DNA from: Bacteroidota bacterium | GTDB taxonomy: Bacteria; Bacteroidota; Bacteroidia; AKYH767-A; OLB10 | DNA: 64,000 nt | NCBI GenBank assembly: GCA_016699635.1 | Contig: CP064983.1 | Location: 496,001 to 560,000 of the forward strand | Direction: 5' to 3' | Part shown: positions 10,067 through 18,861 of the stretch, in pieces | How the letters are laid out: every line of letters starts with the position of its first letter | Position numbering within the stretch: the first letter of the stretch is position 1 | Notes under the pieces: model-generated | Told to the model about the DNA's origin: nothing | Seen by the model: only the letters and a program-made list of their open reading frames with translations | Databases searched by the model: none | Made by a program: the position numbers and the translations under genes

Positions 10067-11988
10067 TTATTTATAACTGCGTTGTGCAATTTTAATGTTT
10101 TCAAATTTCAACTCTTCTTTATTCATTTTCCATTGCGAATCGCCTGTCAACTCCCATGCAGCTGCAAATGCAAAGTTATCATCGTCACGCATAGCCTCTC
10201 CTTCTTCTGTCTGATGTTCTTCTCTGAAGTGACCTCCACATGACTCATTACGTTGCAATGCATCCATACACATCAACTCACCCAACTCAAGAAAATGCTC
10301 TTGTATTTCTGCAATAGCTTCTTTTAGTGCAACTGCATTACGAGCCATTCCACATTTTTCCCACATTATTTTTCCAAGCTGACGATGAAAATGATCAACA
10401 GATTTTGTCCCTTTAATCTGCATGAGCTTTTGCAATGTTTCTCTCACACGGTTTTCTGCAGCAACAAACTCTTCATGGTCGGTGCTGATGGCTTTGGTTC
10501 TGATTTCGCTGCTGAGATATGCTCCAATGGTATAAGGAATCACAAAATATCCATCAGCAAGACCTTGCATTAGTGCAGAAGCACCCAAACGGTTGGCGCC
10601 ATGATCGCTGAAGTTGGCTTCACCAAGTGCGTAAAGGCCCGGTACGGTGGTCATCAGATTATAGTCAACCCACAATCCACCCATTGTATAGTGTACAGCA
10701 GGATAAATCATCATCGGGCTGTGGTAAGGATCTACACCAGTAATCTGTTTATACATGTCAAACAGGTTACCTTTTTTCTCTTTTACTACAGCTCTGCTCT
10801 AATTCAAATAGTTGTTCTTCTGTAGGGTTCTCTATACTATTCATAGTAGCCTCCATTTTACCATACTTATACTTCATGTTATAAGCAAAGTCAAGGTAAA
10901 CAGCTTCGCCTGTAGCATTAACACCAAAGCCTGCATCGCAACGTTCTTTTGCCGCACGTGAGGCAACGTCTCTTGGCACTAAATTACCATAAGCAGGATA
11001 TCTTCTTTCCAAATAATAATCTCTGTCTTCTTCTTTTAAATCATTAGGGTTTAGCTTGCCGGCACGAATAGCTTCTGCATCTTCCTTTTCTTTGAACCCA
11101 AATACGTCCGTCATTTCTCAGCGACTCGCTCATCAGTGTAAGTTTCGACTGATGTTCGCCTGAGACAGGAATACAGGTCGGGTGTATTTGCGTGAAACAA
11201 GGGTTGGCAAAATAAGCTCCATTTTTATGAGCTTTCCATGCTGCAGTTACGTTGCTGCCCATTGCATTAGTCGAGAGATAAAACACATTTCCATAACCAC
11301 CGCTGCACATCAGTACTGCATGTCCGAAATGTCTTTCCAACTCTCCGGTAATTAAATTACGTGCAATGATGCCGCGACATTTTCCGTCTATCTTCACAAT
11401 ATCAAGCATTTCATGACGAGAATACATTGTAATAGCACCCATACCAACCTGACGCATTAATGCACTATATGCACCCAACAATAACTGCTGACCGGTTTGG
11501 CCGGCAGCATAAAATGTGCGCTGTACCTGTACACCGCCAAAAGATCTGTTACTTAACAATCCTCCATACTCACGGGCAAATGGAACGCCTTGTGCCACAC
11601 ATTGGTCAATAATATTTCCACTTACTTCGGCAAGGCGATATACGTTGGCTTCGCGCGAACGGTAATCACCGCCCTTAACAGTGTCATAAAATAAGCGATA
11701 AATTGAGTCGCCATCATTCTGATAGTTTTTAGCTGCATTGATACCACCCTTGCGCGGCTATACTGTGCGCCTGCGTGCCGAATCCTGAAAGCAAAAAACT
11801 TTTACTTTATATCCTAATTCAGCAAGCGAGGCTGCTGCAGAAGCTCCTGCAAGACCAGAGCCTATAACAATGATTTCGAGGTTTCTTTTATTGGCAGGAT
11901 TAATCAATGGCACCGTTGAACGGTATTTACTCCATTTTTTTTCTATCTCACCGGCAGGAATATGTGCGTCAAGTATGTTGTTTGTCAT
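10067..11988 (-). CDS. sdhA: Succinate dehydrogenase/fumarate reductase flavoprotein subunit (four frame breaks)
   Basis: FAD-containing catalytic subunit oxidising succinate or reducing fumarate. The N-terminal dinucleotide-binding motif is IVIGSGLAGASAA (residues ~39-51). The covalent-FAD His lies in RAHSIAAQGG, which appears only once the frame is corrected; later blocks include GGYGNVFYLSTNA, FTQIHPTCIP, PRDVASRA, YTMGGLWVDY, LGEANFSDHGANRLGASAL and a C-terminal CGGHFREEHQT. Breaks lie near 10795, 11090, 11751 (extra G in a G-run) and 11772 (missing G in a G-run). The four pieces rejoin to a normal protein of about 640 residues with no loss of conserved residues, so the gene is judged functional. 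Confidence 0.93.
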
Positions 11989-12003
11989 AATTTTCAGTAA
12001 GTA

Positions 12004-12792
12004 TTATCGGTTAATAAAAAAATATAGAGGCATAGCTGCAAAACTTGCAGGAATAATAATGGCAAAAACCCATGTTCCTATTGACTGTATTAGTCCGTTG
12101 TATTTTCTGTGATTGAGTCCTAAAGATTGAAATGAACTTTTAAAGCCATGATAAAGATGGAATGAAATTGCTGCCATACTCACAACATAGATAAGCACCA
12201 TCCACCATTCCTTAAACTCGTCTTTAACCTCTTTATATAAATCTTTTACAATTACATACTTATGATCACCAACAATCATCTCTTCCATTTTTGAACCCAT
12301 TTTAAAACCGGCTTCCATTTCTTTTACTTCAACTAATTTGCCGGTAGTAAGTTCTGTTTTATACATGGTAAATGGAATATGTCCGAATTTATACTGATAC
12401 CAAAAATCATTCAAATGGATAACGATAAAAAATAAAATCACGGTACCCAGTAAACCCATATTTCGTGATGCCCATTTGCTATTAGCCTTTCCATCATACT
12501 TGGCATAAGATACAGGGCGGGCTTTTTTGTTTTCAAGCACCAGCATAATTCCTCTTATGGCATGTAAAACTATTGTGATGTACAACAGATATGAAATGGT
12601 TTTAATGAATGGGTTGGTAGTCATTAATACAGAGTATTGGTTAAATGACAAACCGGAATCTGTTTTAAACAACTGGAAATTTCCACTAACGTGAACCACC
12701 AGGAATATACTTAAAAAAAGCCCTGTCAGTGCCATGATAACTTTTTTACCTATGGATGATTTAAACAGGCTAAGTACACTATTTGACGACAT
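12004..12792 (-). CDS. sdhC: Succinate dehydrogenase cytochrome b subunit
   Basis: 262-residue membrane anchor of the single-subunit, Bacteroidota/epsilonproteobacterial type (TIGR02046-like). Five hydrophobic segments are visible, with His residues in the membrane helices placed as haem b ligands (HVSGNF near residue 34, LHAIRGIM near 78, VIHLND near 120, FHLYHGF near 210). A hydrophilic insert around residues 130-190 makes it longer than many relatives. It is first in sdhCAB, with a matched promoter upstream at 12827-12857. There is a 15-bp gap to sdhA. Confidence 0.92.
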   Translation of the reverse strand: MSSNSVLSLFKSSIGKKVIMALTGLFLSIFLVVHVSGNFQLFKTDSGLSFNQYSVLMTTNPFIKTISYLLYITIVLHAIRGIMLVLENKKARPVSYAKYDGKANSKWASRNMGLLGTVILFFIVIHLNDFWYQYKFGHIPFTMYKTELTTGKLVEVKEMEAGFKMGSKMEEMIVGDHKYVIVKDLYKEVKDEFKEWWMVLIYVVSMAAISFHLYHGFKSSFQSLGLNHRKYNGLIQSIGTWVFAIIIPASFAAMPLYFFINR

Positions 12793-12826
12793 AGCTATTA
12801 ATTTAAATTAGTTTTTAATTGATGCG

Positions 12827-12857
12827 CAAATGTAGAGATTACGAAAACCAATTGCAA
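12827..12857 (-). promoter_or_regulatory. Bacteroidota-type promoter for sdhCAB
   Basis: On the minus strand the sequence reads TTG, exactly 20 bases, then TACATTTG. This matches both elements of the Bacteroidota primary sigma promoter (TTG / TAnnTTTG). The -7 box lies 35 bases upstream of the sdhC start. Confidence 0.75.
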
Positions 12858-12950
12858 TTCATGACTCAGTATATTTCAACAATTGAACTGTATGATTTTT
12901 ATCAACACTCATCATAAATAATAGGATAAACAATTTGCTGCATCAAAAAA

Positions 12951-12981
12951 TTGCGAATTAAGTTTCGGAGAATTATCTTTG
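12951..12981 (+). promoter_or_regulatory. Bacteroidota-type promoter for the 13.0 kb small gene
   Basis: TTG at 12951-12953, a spacer of exactly 20 bases, then TATCTTTG at 12974-12981. This is a full match to TTG-N20-TAnnTTTG. The predicted transcript begins about 12 bases before the ATG at 13000. It is divergent from the sdhCAB promoter. Confidence 0.75.
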
Positions 12982-12999
12982 CAAAAATTATTTGAAACA

Positions 13000-13124
13000 A
13001 TGGGACATCACCACGTAGAAGAAAAAGGACAGACTTTTTTATATGAAGGCGGCACTGGCGCATTTACTGCAGTATGGATGATTTTGTTTTTGCCTTTATA
13101 TTCTTTCTGATTTACTTAGGATAA
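13000..13124 (+). CDS. Small single-span membrane peptide (~41 aa, frame break)
   Basis: Short gene not recognised as a known family. It opens MGHHHVEEKGQTFLYEGGTG, with a His-rich start, followed by one hydrophobic segment (AFTAVWMILFL then AFIFFLIYLG). As written the frame stops at 13110; allowing one base less in the T5 run at 13087-13091 gives a smoother transmembrane end and a stop at 13122-13124. Support for a real gene is the matched promoter 19-49 bases upstream and a strong terminator starting 12 bases after the stop. Its position beside sdhC suggests a respiratory small subunit, but that is only inference. Confidence 0.6.
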
Positions 13125-13135
13125 TTTTAAATTTA

Positions 13136-13161
13136 TCAGCCAAAACAGGCTGACTTTTTTT
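13136..13161 (+). terminator. Rho-independent terminator after the small membrane-peptide gene
   Basis: Stem TCAGCC / GGCTGA with a 6-base A-rich loop, followed by a T7 run at 13155-13161. It isolates the small gene from the transketolase operon. Confidence 0.8.
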
Positions 13162-13346
13162 AACCATTCCACAAAATTGTGGCTGTGTGGACATATTCTT
13201 TCATTAGTTTTTATTACTCCACTATATTCACAGATTCCAGGATATATTTCTCTGCGTCCATTCCATAATAACAATGCTTTTTTGTTAAAAACTTCCTTTT
13301 TGTTCAACAAGCATTTTACCGAGTTTTGGAGCATAATTTTTAGCTC

Positions 13347-14189
13347 ATGCCCACAACAGAACAGCTTATTAAAATCAGCACACAAGTCAGACGCGATATT
13401 GTTCGCATGGTACATGCCCACCAAAGCGGACACCCCGGTGGGTCTTTAGGTTGTGCCGATTTTCTAACTGCACTTTATTTCGAAATCATGAAACACAATC
13501 CTGCAGGTTTTAGCATGGATGGTAAAAATGAGGACATCTTTTTCCTTTCAAACGGTCACATTTCTCCTGTGTGGTACAGTGTTTTAGCCAGAAGTGGGTA
13601 CTTCGACATAAAAGAATTATCAACATTCAGAAGCATCAACAGTCGTTTACAAGGGCACCCAACAACACATGAAGGCCTGCCTGGAGTTCGTATGTCGTCA
13701 GGTTCTCTTGGACAGGGACTTAGCGTTGCCATTGGCGCAGCTCAGTCAAAAAAATTAAACAACGACAGTTCTGTTGTTTATTCACTGCATGGTGATGGTG
13801 AATTGCAGGAGGGGCAGATTTGGGAAGCAATGATGTATGCTGCTGCTAAAAAAATTGATAACCTTATTGCAACAGTTGATTATAACGGTCAGCAGATTGA
13901 TGGTGTGAATGATGTGCTTTCATTAGGCAACCTGAAAGCAAAATGGGAAGCATTTGGATGGGATGTGCTGCAAATGAATGGAAATGACATGAAGCAAGTA
14001 GTTGAAACGCTTCAAAATGCACGTCAGCATACAGGAAAAGGGAAACCTGTCGTTATATTGATGACAACTGTTATGGGTTATGGTGTTGACTTTATGATGG
14101 GATCACATAAATGGCATGGCATAGCACCAAATGATGAACAGTTGAAACAAGCACTTGCACAACTGCCGGAAACCATAGGCGATTATTAA
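13347..14189 (+). CDS. Transketolase, N-terminal (ThDP pyrophosphate-binding) subunit
   Basis: First half of a split transketolase, 280 residues. It carries the ThDP-binding region: HQSGHPGGSLG near residue 25, RMSSGSLGQGLSVAIGAA, and the GDG...N motif (HGDGELQEGQIWE, VDYNGQQ). Transketolase moves two-carbon units between sugar phosphates in the non-oxidative pentose phosphate pathway. The partner C-terminal subunit lies at 15602, separated by a VWA-domain gene 4 bp downstream of this one. The start ATG at 13347 is the first that leaves the conserved region intact. Confidence 0.92.
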   Translation: MPTTEQLIKISTQVRRDIVRMVHAHQSGHPGGSLGCADFLTALYFEIMKHNPAGFSMDGKNEDIFFLSNGHISPVWYSVLARSGYFDIKELSTFRSINSRLQGHPTTHEGLPGVRMSSGSLGQGLSVAIGAAQSKKLNNDSSVVYSLHGDGELQEGQIWEAMMYAAAKKIDNLIATVDYNGQQIDGVNDVLSLGNLKAKWEAFGWDVLQMNGNDMKQVVETLQNARQHTGKGKPVVILMTTVMGYGVDFMMGSHKWHGIAPNDEQLKQALAQLPETIGDY

Positions 14190-14193
14190 TTGT

Positions 14194-15594
14194 ATGTCGG
14201 TAATAAAAAGTTTTATGCAGCATTTCAGGAAATTATTTTTCCTCGCAGCATTTTTCATAGCCTTTACATCAACTGTCAGGGCACAAAAAAATAATTCTTT
14301 GCCACTTACACGCATTGAGTTTTTATTTGATGCATCGCAGAGTATGTATGCACAATGGCAAACAAATACCCGTTTTGAAATTGCCAAAAAGCTATTGTCT
14401 GAAATGGTTGACAGCTTAGATAAAATCACCAATGTTGAAATGGCTTTGCGTGTTTATGGTCACACTAAAAAATTTCCTCCTCAGGATTGTGACGATACAA
14501 GACTTGAAGTTCCTTTTGGTAAAAACACAGCCTATCTGATTAAAAAAAGATTGAGTGAAATAAGTCCGAGTGGCACCACTCCTATTGCACAATCGCTCGA
14601 TCAATGTGGCAATGACTTCCCAACAGATCCTGCACGAAACATTATTATTCTCATTACAGATGGAATAGAAGAATGTAATGGAGACCCATGCGCAGTTTCA
14701 CTCATGTTGCAACGAAAAGGAATTATTCTGAAACCATTTGTTATCGGCCTTGGGCTTTCCAAAGAATATAAAGACGTTTTTAATTGTGTAGGTAACTATT
14801 ATGATGCAGTTGATGAAACAGGTTTCCGAACTGTATTCAATGTTGTGATTTCTCAAGCGTTAAACAACACTACCATACAGGTTAACCTGCTGGATGAAAA
14901 ACACAGACCTACAGAAACCAATGTAAACATGACCTTTTATGATACCTATTCGGGTGCCTTACGCTATAATTTTGTCCACACATTGAATGCAAAAGGACTA
15001 CCGGACACCTTATTAATTGATCCTTTAGGCACCTACGACATTGTTGTAAACACCATACCACCGGTAAGAAAAGACAGTAATAAAATTGTTGCAGGCAAAC
15101 ACAATACAATTGGTATTGATTGTCCGCAGGGTGATTTATTTTTAAAATTTGACGGTACAAGCGACTATAAAAATCTTCAATGCATTGTCAGAAAAAAAGG
15201 TGACAGTAAAACACTGCATGTTCAAGCATTTAACACTACCACGCGCTACCTCACCGGAGATTATGACCTTGAAGTATTATGTCTGCCAAGGATGATTATT
15301 AATGATGTAAATATTGCACAGAGTAAAACCACAACCGTTCAGATTCCAAATCCGGGCATGGCAACTTTTCAAACTGTTTCTGCCGGTTATGGAAGTGTAT
15401 ATCAGGAAAAAGACAATAAACTGAATTGGGTTTGTAATCTCAGCGAAAACAACATGCATGAAAGTATATTATTACAACCCGGAAATTACAGAGTAGTATT
15501 CAGACCAAAAATATCTAAAGAAGCAATTTATACTATAGAAAAAACATTCCGTATAACTTCCGGATCAGGAATTACAGTAAACATCAACAAATAA
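14194..15594 (+). CDS. Exported von Willebrand factor A domain protein
   Basis: 466-residue protein with an N-terminal signal peptide (hydrophobic stretch LFFLAAFFIAFTSTVRAQ). A VWA domain spans about residues 38-225: its MIDAS motif appears as FLFDASQSM rather than the commoner DxSGS, and the later metal-site Thr and Asp are visible (SGTTPIAQS, LITDGIEECNGDPC). The remainder is predicted beta-rich, with no family recognised. It lies 4 bp after one transketolase subunit gene and 7 bp before the other, so all three are almost surely one transcript. A metabolic link is not evident; the protein is predicted periplasmic or surface-exposed while transketolase is cytosolic. Confidence 0.8.
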   Translation: MSVIKSFMQHFRKLFFLAAFFIAFTSTVRAQKNNSLPLTRIEFLFDASQSMYAQWQTNTRFEIAKKLLSEMVDSLDKITNVEMALRVYGHTKKFPPQDCDDTRLEVPFGKNTAYLIKKRLSEISPSGTTPIAQSLDQCGNDFPTDPARNIIILITDGIEECNGDPCAVSLMLQRKGIILKPFVIGLGLSKEYKDVFNCVGNYYDAVDETGFRTVFNVVISQALNNTTIQVNLLDEKHRPTETNVNMTFYDTYSGALRYNFVHTLNAKGLPDTLLIDPLGTYDIVVNTIPPVRKDSNKIVAGKHNTIGIDCPQGDLFLKFDGTSDYKNLQCIVRKKGDSKTLHVQAFNTTTRYLTGDYDLEVLCLPRMIINDVNIAQSKTTTVQIPNPGMATFQTVSAGYGSVYQEKDNKLNWVCNLSENNMHESILLQPGNYRVVFRPKISKEAIYTIEKTFRITSGSGITVNINK

Positions 15595-15601
15595 TTGAGT
15601 A

Positions 15602-16570
15602 ATGAAAAAATTTACCTACACCGAAAAAAAAGATACCCGTTCCGGCTTTGGCGCAGGATTGTTAGAAGCAGGCAAGGCCAACCCTAATGTAGTAGCATTA
15701 TGTGCTGACCTTACAGGTTCATTAAAAATGGATGCATTTGAGAAAGCATTTCCCGAGCGTTTTTTTCAATGTGGCATTGCAGAAGCTAACATGATGGGTA
15801 TTGCAGCAGGTATGACTATTGGTGGAAAAATTCCTTTTACAGGAACGTTTGCTAATTTTTCTACTGGAAGGGTTTATGATCAGATAAGGCAATCAATTGC
15901 CTATTCTGGCAAGAATGTAAAGATATGTGCATCTCATGCAGGTTTAACATTAGGCGAAGATGGTGCAACACATCAGATTCTTGAAGACATTGGCCTGATG
16001 AAAATGTTGCCGGGCATGACTGTAATTAACCCATGCGACTATAATCAAACAAAAGCAGCCACCATGGCTATTGCAAAACATTTCGGACCTGTTTATTTAC
16101 GTTTCGGACGACCATCCTGGCCGATATTTATTCCTGAGAATACACCTTTTGAAATAGGAAAAGCATTGCTCCTAAGCGAAGGTTCAGACGTCAGTATTTT
16201 TGCAACAGGGCATTTGGTCTGGAAGGCTATTGAAGCAGGAATGGCACTTGCCGACATGGGCATTAGTGCAGAAATAATAAATATTCACACCATTAAACCT
16301 CTTGATGAAAAAGCAGTCATACAATCAGTTTCAAAAACCGGATGTGCAATAACTGCAGAAGAACATCAGATTAACGGAGGGCTTGGAGATAGTATTTGTC
16401 AGTTATTGTCGCGTCATTTGCCCTCACCTGTTGAAATGGTTGGAGTAAAAGACACCTTCGGTGAAAGTGGAACACCTGATGCGCTGATGACTAAATACGG
16501 ACTCGACAGTAAGAATATTGTCTTTGCAGTTGAACAGGTTTTGCAGCGCAAAAAGGAATTGGCAGGCTAA
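15602..16570 (+). CDS. Transketolase, C-terminal (pyrimidine-binding) subunit
   Basis: 322-residue second half of the split transketolase. The pyrimidine-binding domain shows the catalytic Glu context FFQCGIAEANMMGIAAGM, with CASHAGLTLGEDGATHQ and the substrate-phosphate region VYLRFGRPSWP. A transketolase C-terminal domain follows (SVSKTGCAITAEEHQINGGLG, DTFGESGTPDALMTKYGL). It works with the subunit encoded at 13347. A weak hairpin after the stop may end this operon. Confidence 0.92.
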   Translation: MKKFTYTEKKDTRSGFGAGLLEAGKANPNVVALCADLTGSLKMDAFEKAFPERFFQCGIAEANMMGIAAGMTIGGKIPFTGTFANFSTGRVYDQIRQSIAYSGKNVKICASHAGLTLGEDGATHQILEDIGLMKMLPGMTVINPCDYNQTKAATMAIAKHFGPVYLRFGRPSWPIFIPENTPFEIGKALLLSEGSDVSIFATGHLVWKAIEAGMALADMGISAEIINIHTIKPLDEKAVIQSVSKTGCAITAEEHQINGGLGDSICQLLSRHLPSPVEMVGVKDTFGESGTPDALMTKYGLDSKNIVFAVEQVLQRKKELAG

Positions 16571-16576
16571 TTTTTT

Positions 16577-16601
16577 CCCTGTGAAACACCGGGAATCTTT
16601 T
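16577..16601 (+). terminator. Weak terminator-like hairpin after the transketolase operon
   Basis: Arms CCCTGTG and CACCGGG pair with one internal mismatch around an AAA loop, followed by AATCTTTT. The T-run is imperfect, so termination may be partial. Confidence 0.4.
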
Positions 16602-16633
16602 AAATTGAAATAATAGGATAAATCGGTTTTTCA

Positions 16634-17179
16634 TTGAATCACTACTCGGATAAAGAACTACTTGAGCAATTTAGTAACGGCAATGCCGATTACGCATTTA
16701 ATCTCATTGTCAGAAAATATCAGCAGAAGATTTACACTCACGTAAGGCGTTTGGTTGCTGACCATGATGATGCCGATGATTTAACGCAAACAACTTTTAT
16801 TAAAGCATGGAAAGCCTTAGGAAATTTCAGAGCCGATGCACAGCTTTATACATGGCTGTATAGAATTGCTACCAATGAATGTTACACTTTTCTGAAAAAC
16901 AAAAGGAAACGGTTTTTTATTCCCATCCATGATGTTGAAGCTGAACTGGCAGATAAATTAGAACATGAACCGTCTTTAAAAGCCAATGAGTTGGAGCTTA
17001 AACTTCAAAAAGCAATATTATCTTTACCGGAAAAACAAAGGGCAGTATTTAACCTCAGGTATTATGATGAAATGAAATACGAAGACATGAGCGAGGTTTT
17101 AGGTACATCTGTTGGCGCTCTTAAAGCATCTTACCATCATGCAGTGCAAAAAATTGAAAAATTCTTACAATCATTTTAA
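16634..17179 (+). CDS. ECF-type RNA polymerase sigma factor
   Basis: 181-residue sigma-70 family protein with only regions 2 and 4. Region 2 shows the core-binding and -10-recognising helices (YQQKIYTHVRRLVAD, DDLTQTTFIKAWKAL, LYTWLYRIATNE). Region 4 has LPEKQRAVFNLRYYDEMKYE and the recognition helix GTSVGALKASYHHA. The start appears to be TTG at 16634. It is followed at 30 bp by a one-TM protein that could be its regulator and then by a Spy-like periplasmic protein, a common Bacteroidota arrangement for envelope-stress signalling. Confidence 0.9.
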   Translation: MNHYSDKELLEQFSNGNADYAFNLIVRKYQQKIYTHVRRLVADHDDADDLTQTTFIKAWKALGNFRADAQLYTWLYRIATNECYTFLKNKRKRFFIPIHDVEAELADKLEHEPSLKANELELKLQKAILSLPEKQRAVFNLRYYDEMKYEDMSEVLGTSVGALKASYHHAVQKIEKFLQSF

Positions 17180-17209
17180 ACCTTTTTAAATCAAAAACAT
17201 CAAAGTAGT

Positions 17210-17644
17210 ATGAAAGATGAAATTTACAATGAATTGAAGGATAAAGCACCGTTGCTGTCGTCAATAGAAAAGAAGCATCTTTTTGATACTCCTGAAAATT
17301 ATTTTGATCAACTGCCCTCAGCCATTCAACAAAAAATTAAACAGCCGCAAACCAGCACAATTAAAACTTTATTCTCAAGGTTGCTGAAACCGCAATTTGC
17401 AATTGGATTGTCTGTTATACTTTTGGTTGGAGGTTTTTATTTATTCAATCAACACAAAGCAGATAATCAATATGCATTTGTTGCAGTAAATGTTGATTCT
17501 TTAAATGTCAATGAACTGAGTGACTTGTTAGATACCGATCAGTTAGAATCTATTGCACCGGCAGATAACAATGCTGATGCTGAAACTATAAATTATCTTA
17601 TTGAAAACTATAATGACTTAAGTTATGATATCAACGACATTTAA
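17210..17644 (+). CDS. Single-TM protein, candidate anti-sigma partner
   Basis: 144-residue protein, no family recognised. An N-terminal cytoplasmic part of about 60 residues (DTPENYFDQLPSAIQQKI) precedes one clear transmembrane helix (FAIGLSVILLVGGFYLF, ~residues 63-79) and an acidic periplasmic tail (SDLLDTDQLESIAPADNN). Topology and position directly after an ECF sigma gene fit an anti-sigma factor, but no zinc-binding or other anti-sigma motif is visible. Ends 1 bp before the next start. Confidence 0.7.
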   Translation: MKDEIYNELKDKAPLLSSIEKKHLFDTPENYFDQLPSAIQQKIKQPQTSTIKTLFSRLLKPQFAIGLSVILLVGGFYLFNQHKADNQYAFVAVNVDSLNVNELSDLLDTDQLESIAPADNNADAETINYLIENYNDLSYDINDI

Positions 17645-17645
17645 A

Positions 17646-18106
17646 ATGATGAAATCAGCAGGAATTGCTGTGTTTATTTTGCTTTTTGCAGGTATGGCAA
17701 TGGCACAACCCGGTCAAAAGAAGATGGACAGAAGGGATAAGGCTGAAGCTATGAAAATTGATTCATCACCAACAGACTGAGCCTAACACAAGATGAAGCA
17801 AAGAAATTCTACTCTGTTTATAATCAATTTCAGGATGAGTTAAGTTCACTACGACAAAAACGCAGAGGTGACAGGCGTGAAGCCAAACAGGATTTTGATC
17901 AATTGTCTGACAAGGAAGTTGAAAAAGTAGTTGATGATGAGATTGTTTTTCGTCAGAGCGAATTGGATATCATTAAAAAATATCATGCCCAATTTAAACA
18001 GGTTCTTCCTATTAAAAAAGTTGCCAGATTGTATCAAGCTGAAGAAGATTTTAAGAAAGAATTACTTCGTCAACTTAAAGACAGAAGAGATGCACGAGGT
18101 AATTAA
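17646..18106 (+). CDS. Spy/CpxP-like periplasmic protein (frame break)
   Basis: Signal peptide MMKSAGIAVFILLFAGMAMAQ, then a charged, helical, LTxxQ-type mature part of about 130 residues (RLSLTQDEAKKFYSVYNQ, KEVEKVVDDEIVFRQSELD). Such Lys/Arg/Glu-rich helical proteins in the Spy/heavy-metal-sensor superfamily act as periplasmic chaperones or stress sensors. A one-base break near 17760 divides the signal peptide from the helical domain; it is restored by a single extra base. It lies 1 bp after the one-TM protein gene and is followed by a terminator, so it closes the sigma-factor operon. Confidence 0.72.
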
Positions 18107-18132
18107 TCATTTATAATGTTTAGTAATAGATT

Positions 18133-18155
18133 AAGCGGGCAATGCTCGCTTTTTT
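18133..18155 (+). terminator. Rho-independent terminator of the sigma-factor operon
   Basis: Stem AAGCGGGC / GCTCGCTT around a 3-base loop (one G-T pair), then a T-rich tract. Lies 27 bp after the Spy-like gene. The rest of 18107-18378 holds no other feature that I can support. Confidence 0.75.
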
Positions 18156-18378
18156 ATTTGTATAAAGAATCATTTTACCCAAAAAACTAACTATGATTAA
18201 TTATTATCCTTCATTTTTAACTCAAATTCTCTGCTTTTCACCAAAAACAAATCTACATTTTTAATGCCTATACAGATAAAATCAACCTTCGCCCTGTAAA
18301 AAAGCACATTTACCAAAACAACCTAACATTGCATACATGCATGTTTAATTTTACATCCGTTATACACAACAACACATC

Positions 18379-18771
18379 ATGTATATGTCAACAGAGGTAA
18401 CAGCGGGAATAAAGGTAACGGTAGAAACATTCTTTCAACCTACCCATTCCAACCCTGTTCAGCATCATTATGTATTCGCATATCGGATTACCATTTCTAA
18501 CGAAAGCGAAGAAAGCATTAAACTAAAACGCAGACATTGGTATATCATTGACAGCGACAATGCCAGACGCGAAGTTGAAGGCGAAGGCGTTGTTGGAGAA
18601 CAACCTGTTATTGAACCGGGTCAGCTTTACCGATATGTTTCGGGATGCAACCTGAATACTGAAATAGGAAAAATGTATGGCACCTATCTAATGGAACGCC
18701 TTAGCGATAATAAAATGTTTTATGTTAAGATACCTGAGTTTAGAATGGTTGTGCCTTCAAAAATGAATTAG
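18379..18771 (+). CDS. apaG: ApaG family protein (DUF525)
   Basis: 130-residue single-domain ApaG protein with an FN3-like fold. Conserved segments are visible: YVFAYRITISNESEESIKL, RRHWYIIDSD, EGVVGEQPVIEPGQ, YRYVSG and MYGTYLMERL. The family is linked to cobalt/magnesium resistance in Salmonella, but its molecular role is not settled. Monocistronic, with a terminator directly after it. Frame intact. Confidence 0.92.
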   Translation: MYMSTEVTAGIKVTVETFFQPTHSNPVQHHYVFAYRITISNESEESIKLKRRHWYIIDSDNARREVEGEGVVGEQPVIEPGQLYRYVSGCNLNTEIGKMYGTYLMERLSDNKMFYVKIPEFRMVVPSKMN

Positions 18772-18805
18772 TCCCAATAGTTATTTGATTTGAATTTTTA
18801 AAAAG

Positions 18806-18827
18806 AGAGCCGCCAGGCTCTTTTTTT
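18806..18827 (+). terminator. Rho-independent terminator after apaG
   Basis: Perfect 6-bp stem AGAGCC / GGCTCT with a GCCA loop and a T7 run. An A-run before the stem may extend pairing into the T-run. Confidence 0.85.
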
Positions 18828-18839
18828 ATGGATAAAAGT

Positions 18840-18847
18840 TAGTTTTG
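18840..18847 (+). promoter_or_regulatory. -7 box of the rpe promoter
   Basis: TAGTTTTG matches TAnnTTTG, 15 bases before the rpe ATG. No well-spaced TTG is present upstream, so only the -7 element is supported. Confidence 0.5.
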
Positions 18848-18861
18848 CATAAAGTTTCACC

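Noticed and set aside
10067..11988. sdhA as a pseudogene
   Set aside because: All active-site blocks survive and the breaks sit mostly at homopolymer runs; operon partners are also conserved, so error is the simpler reading.
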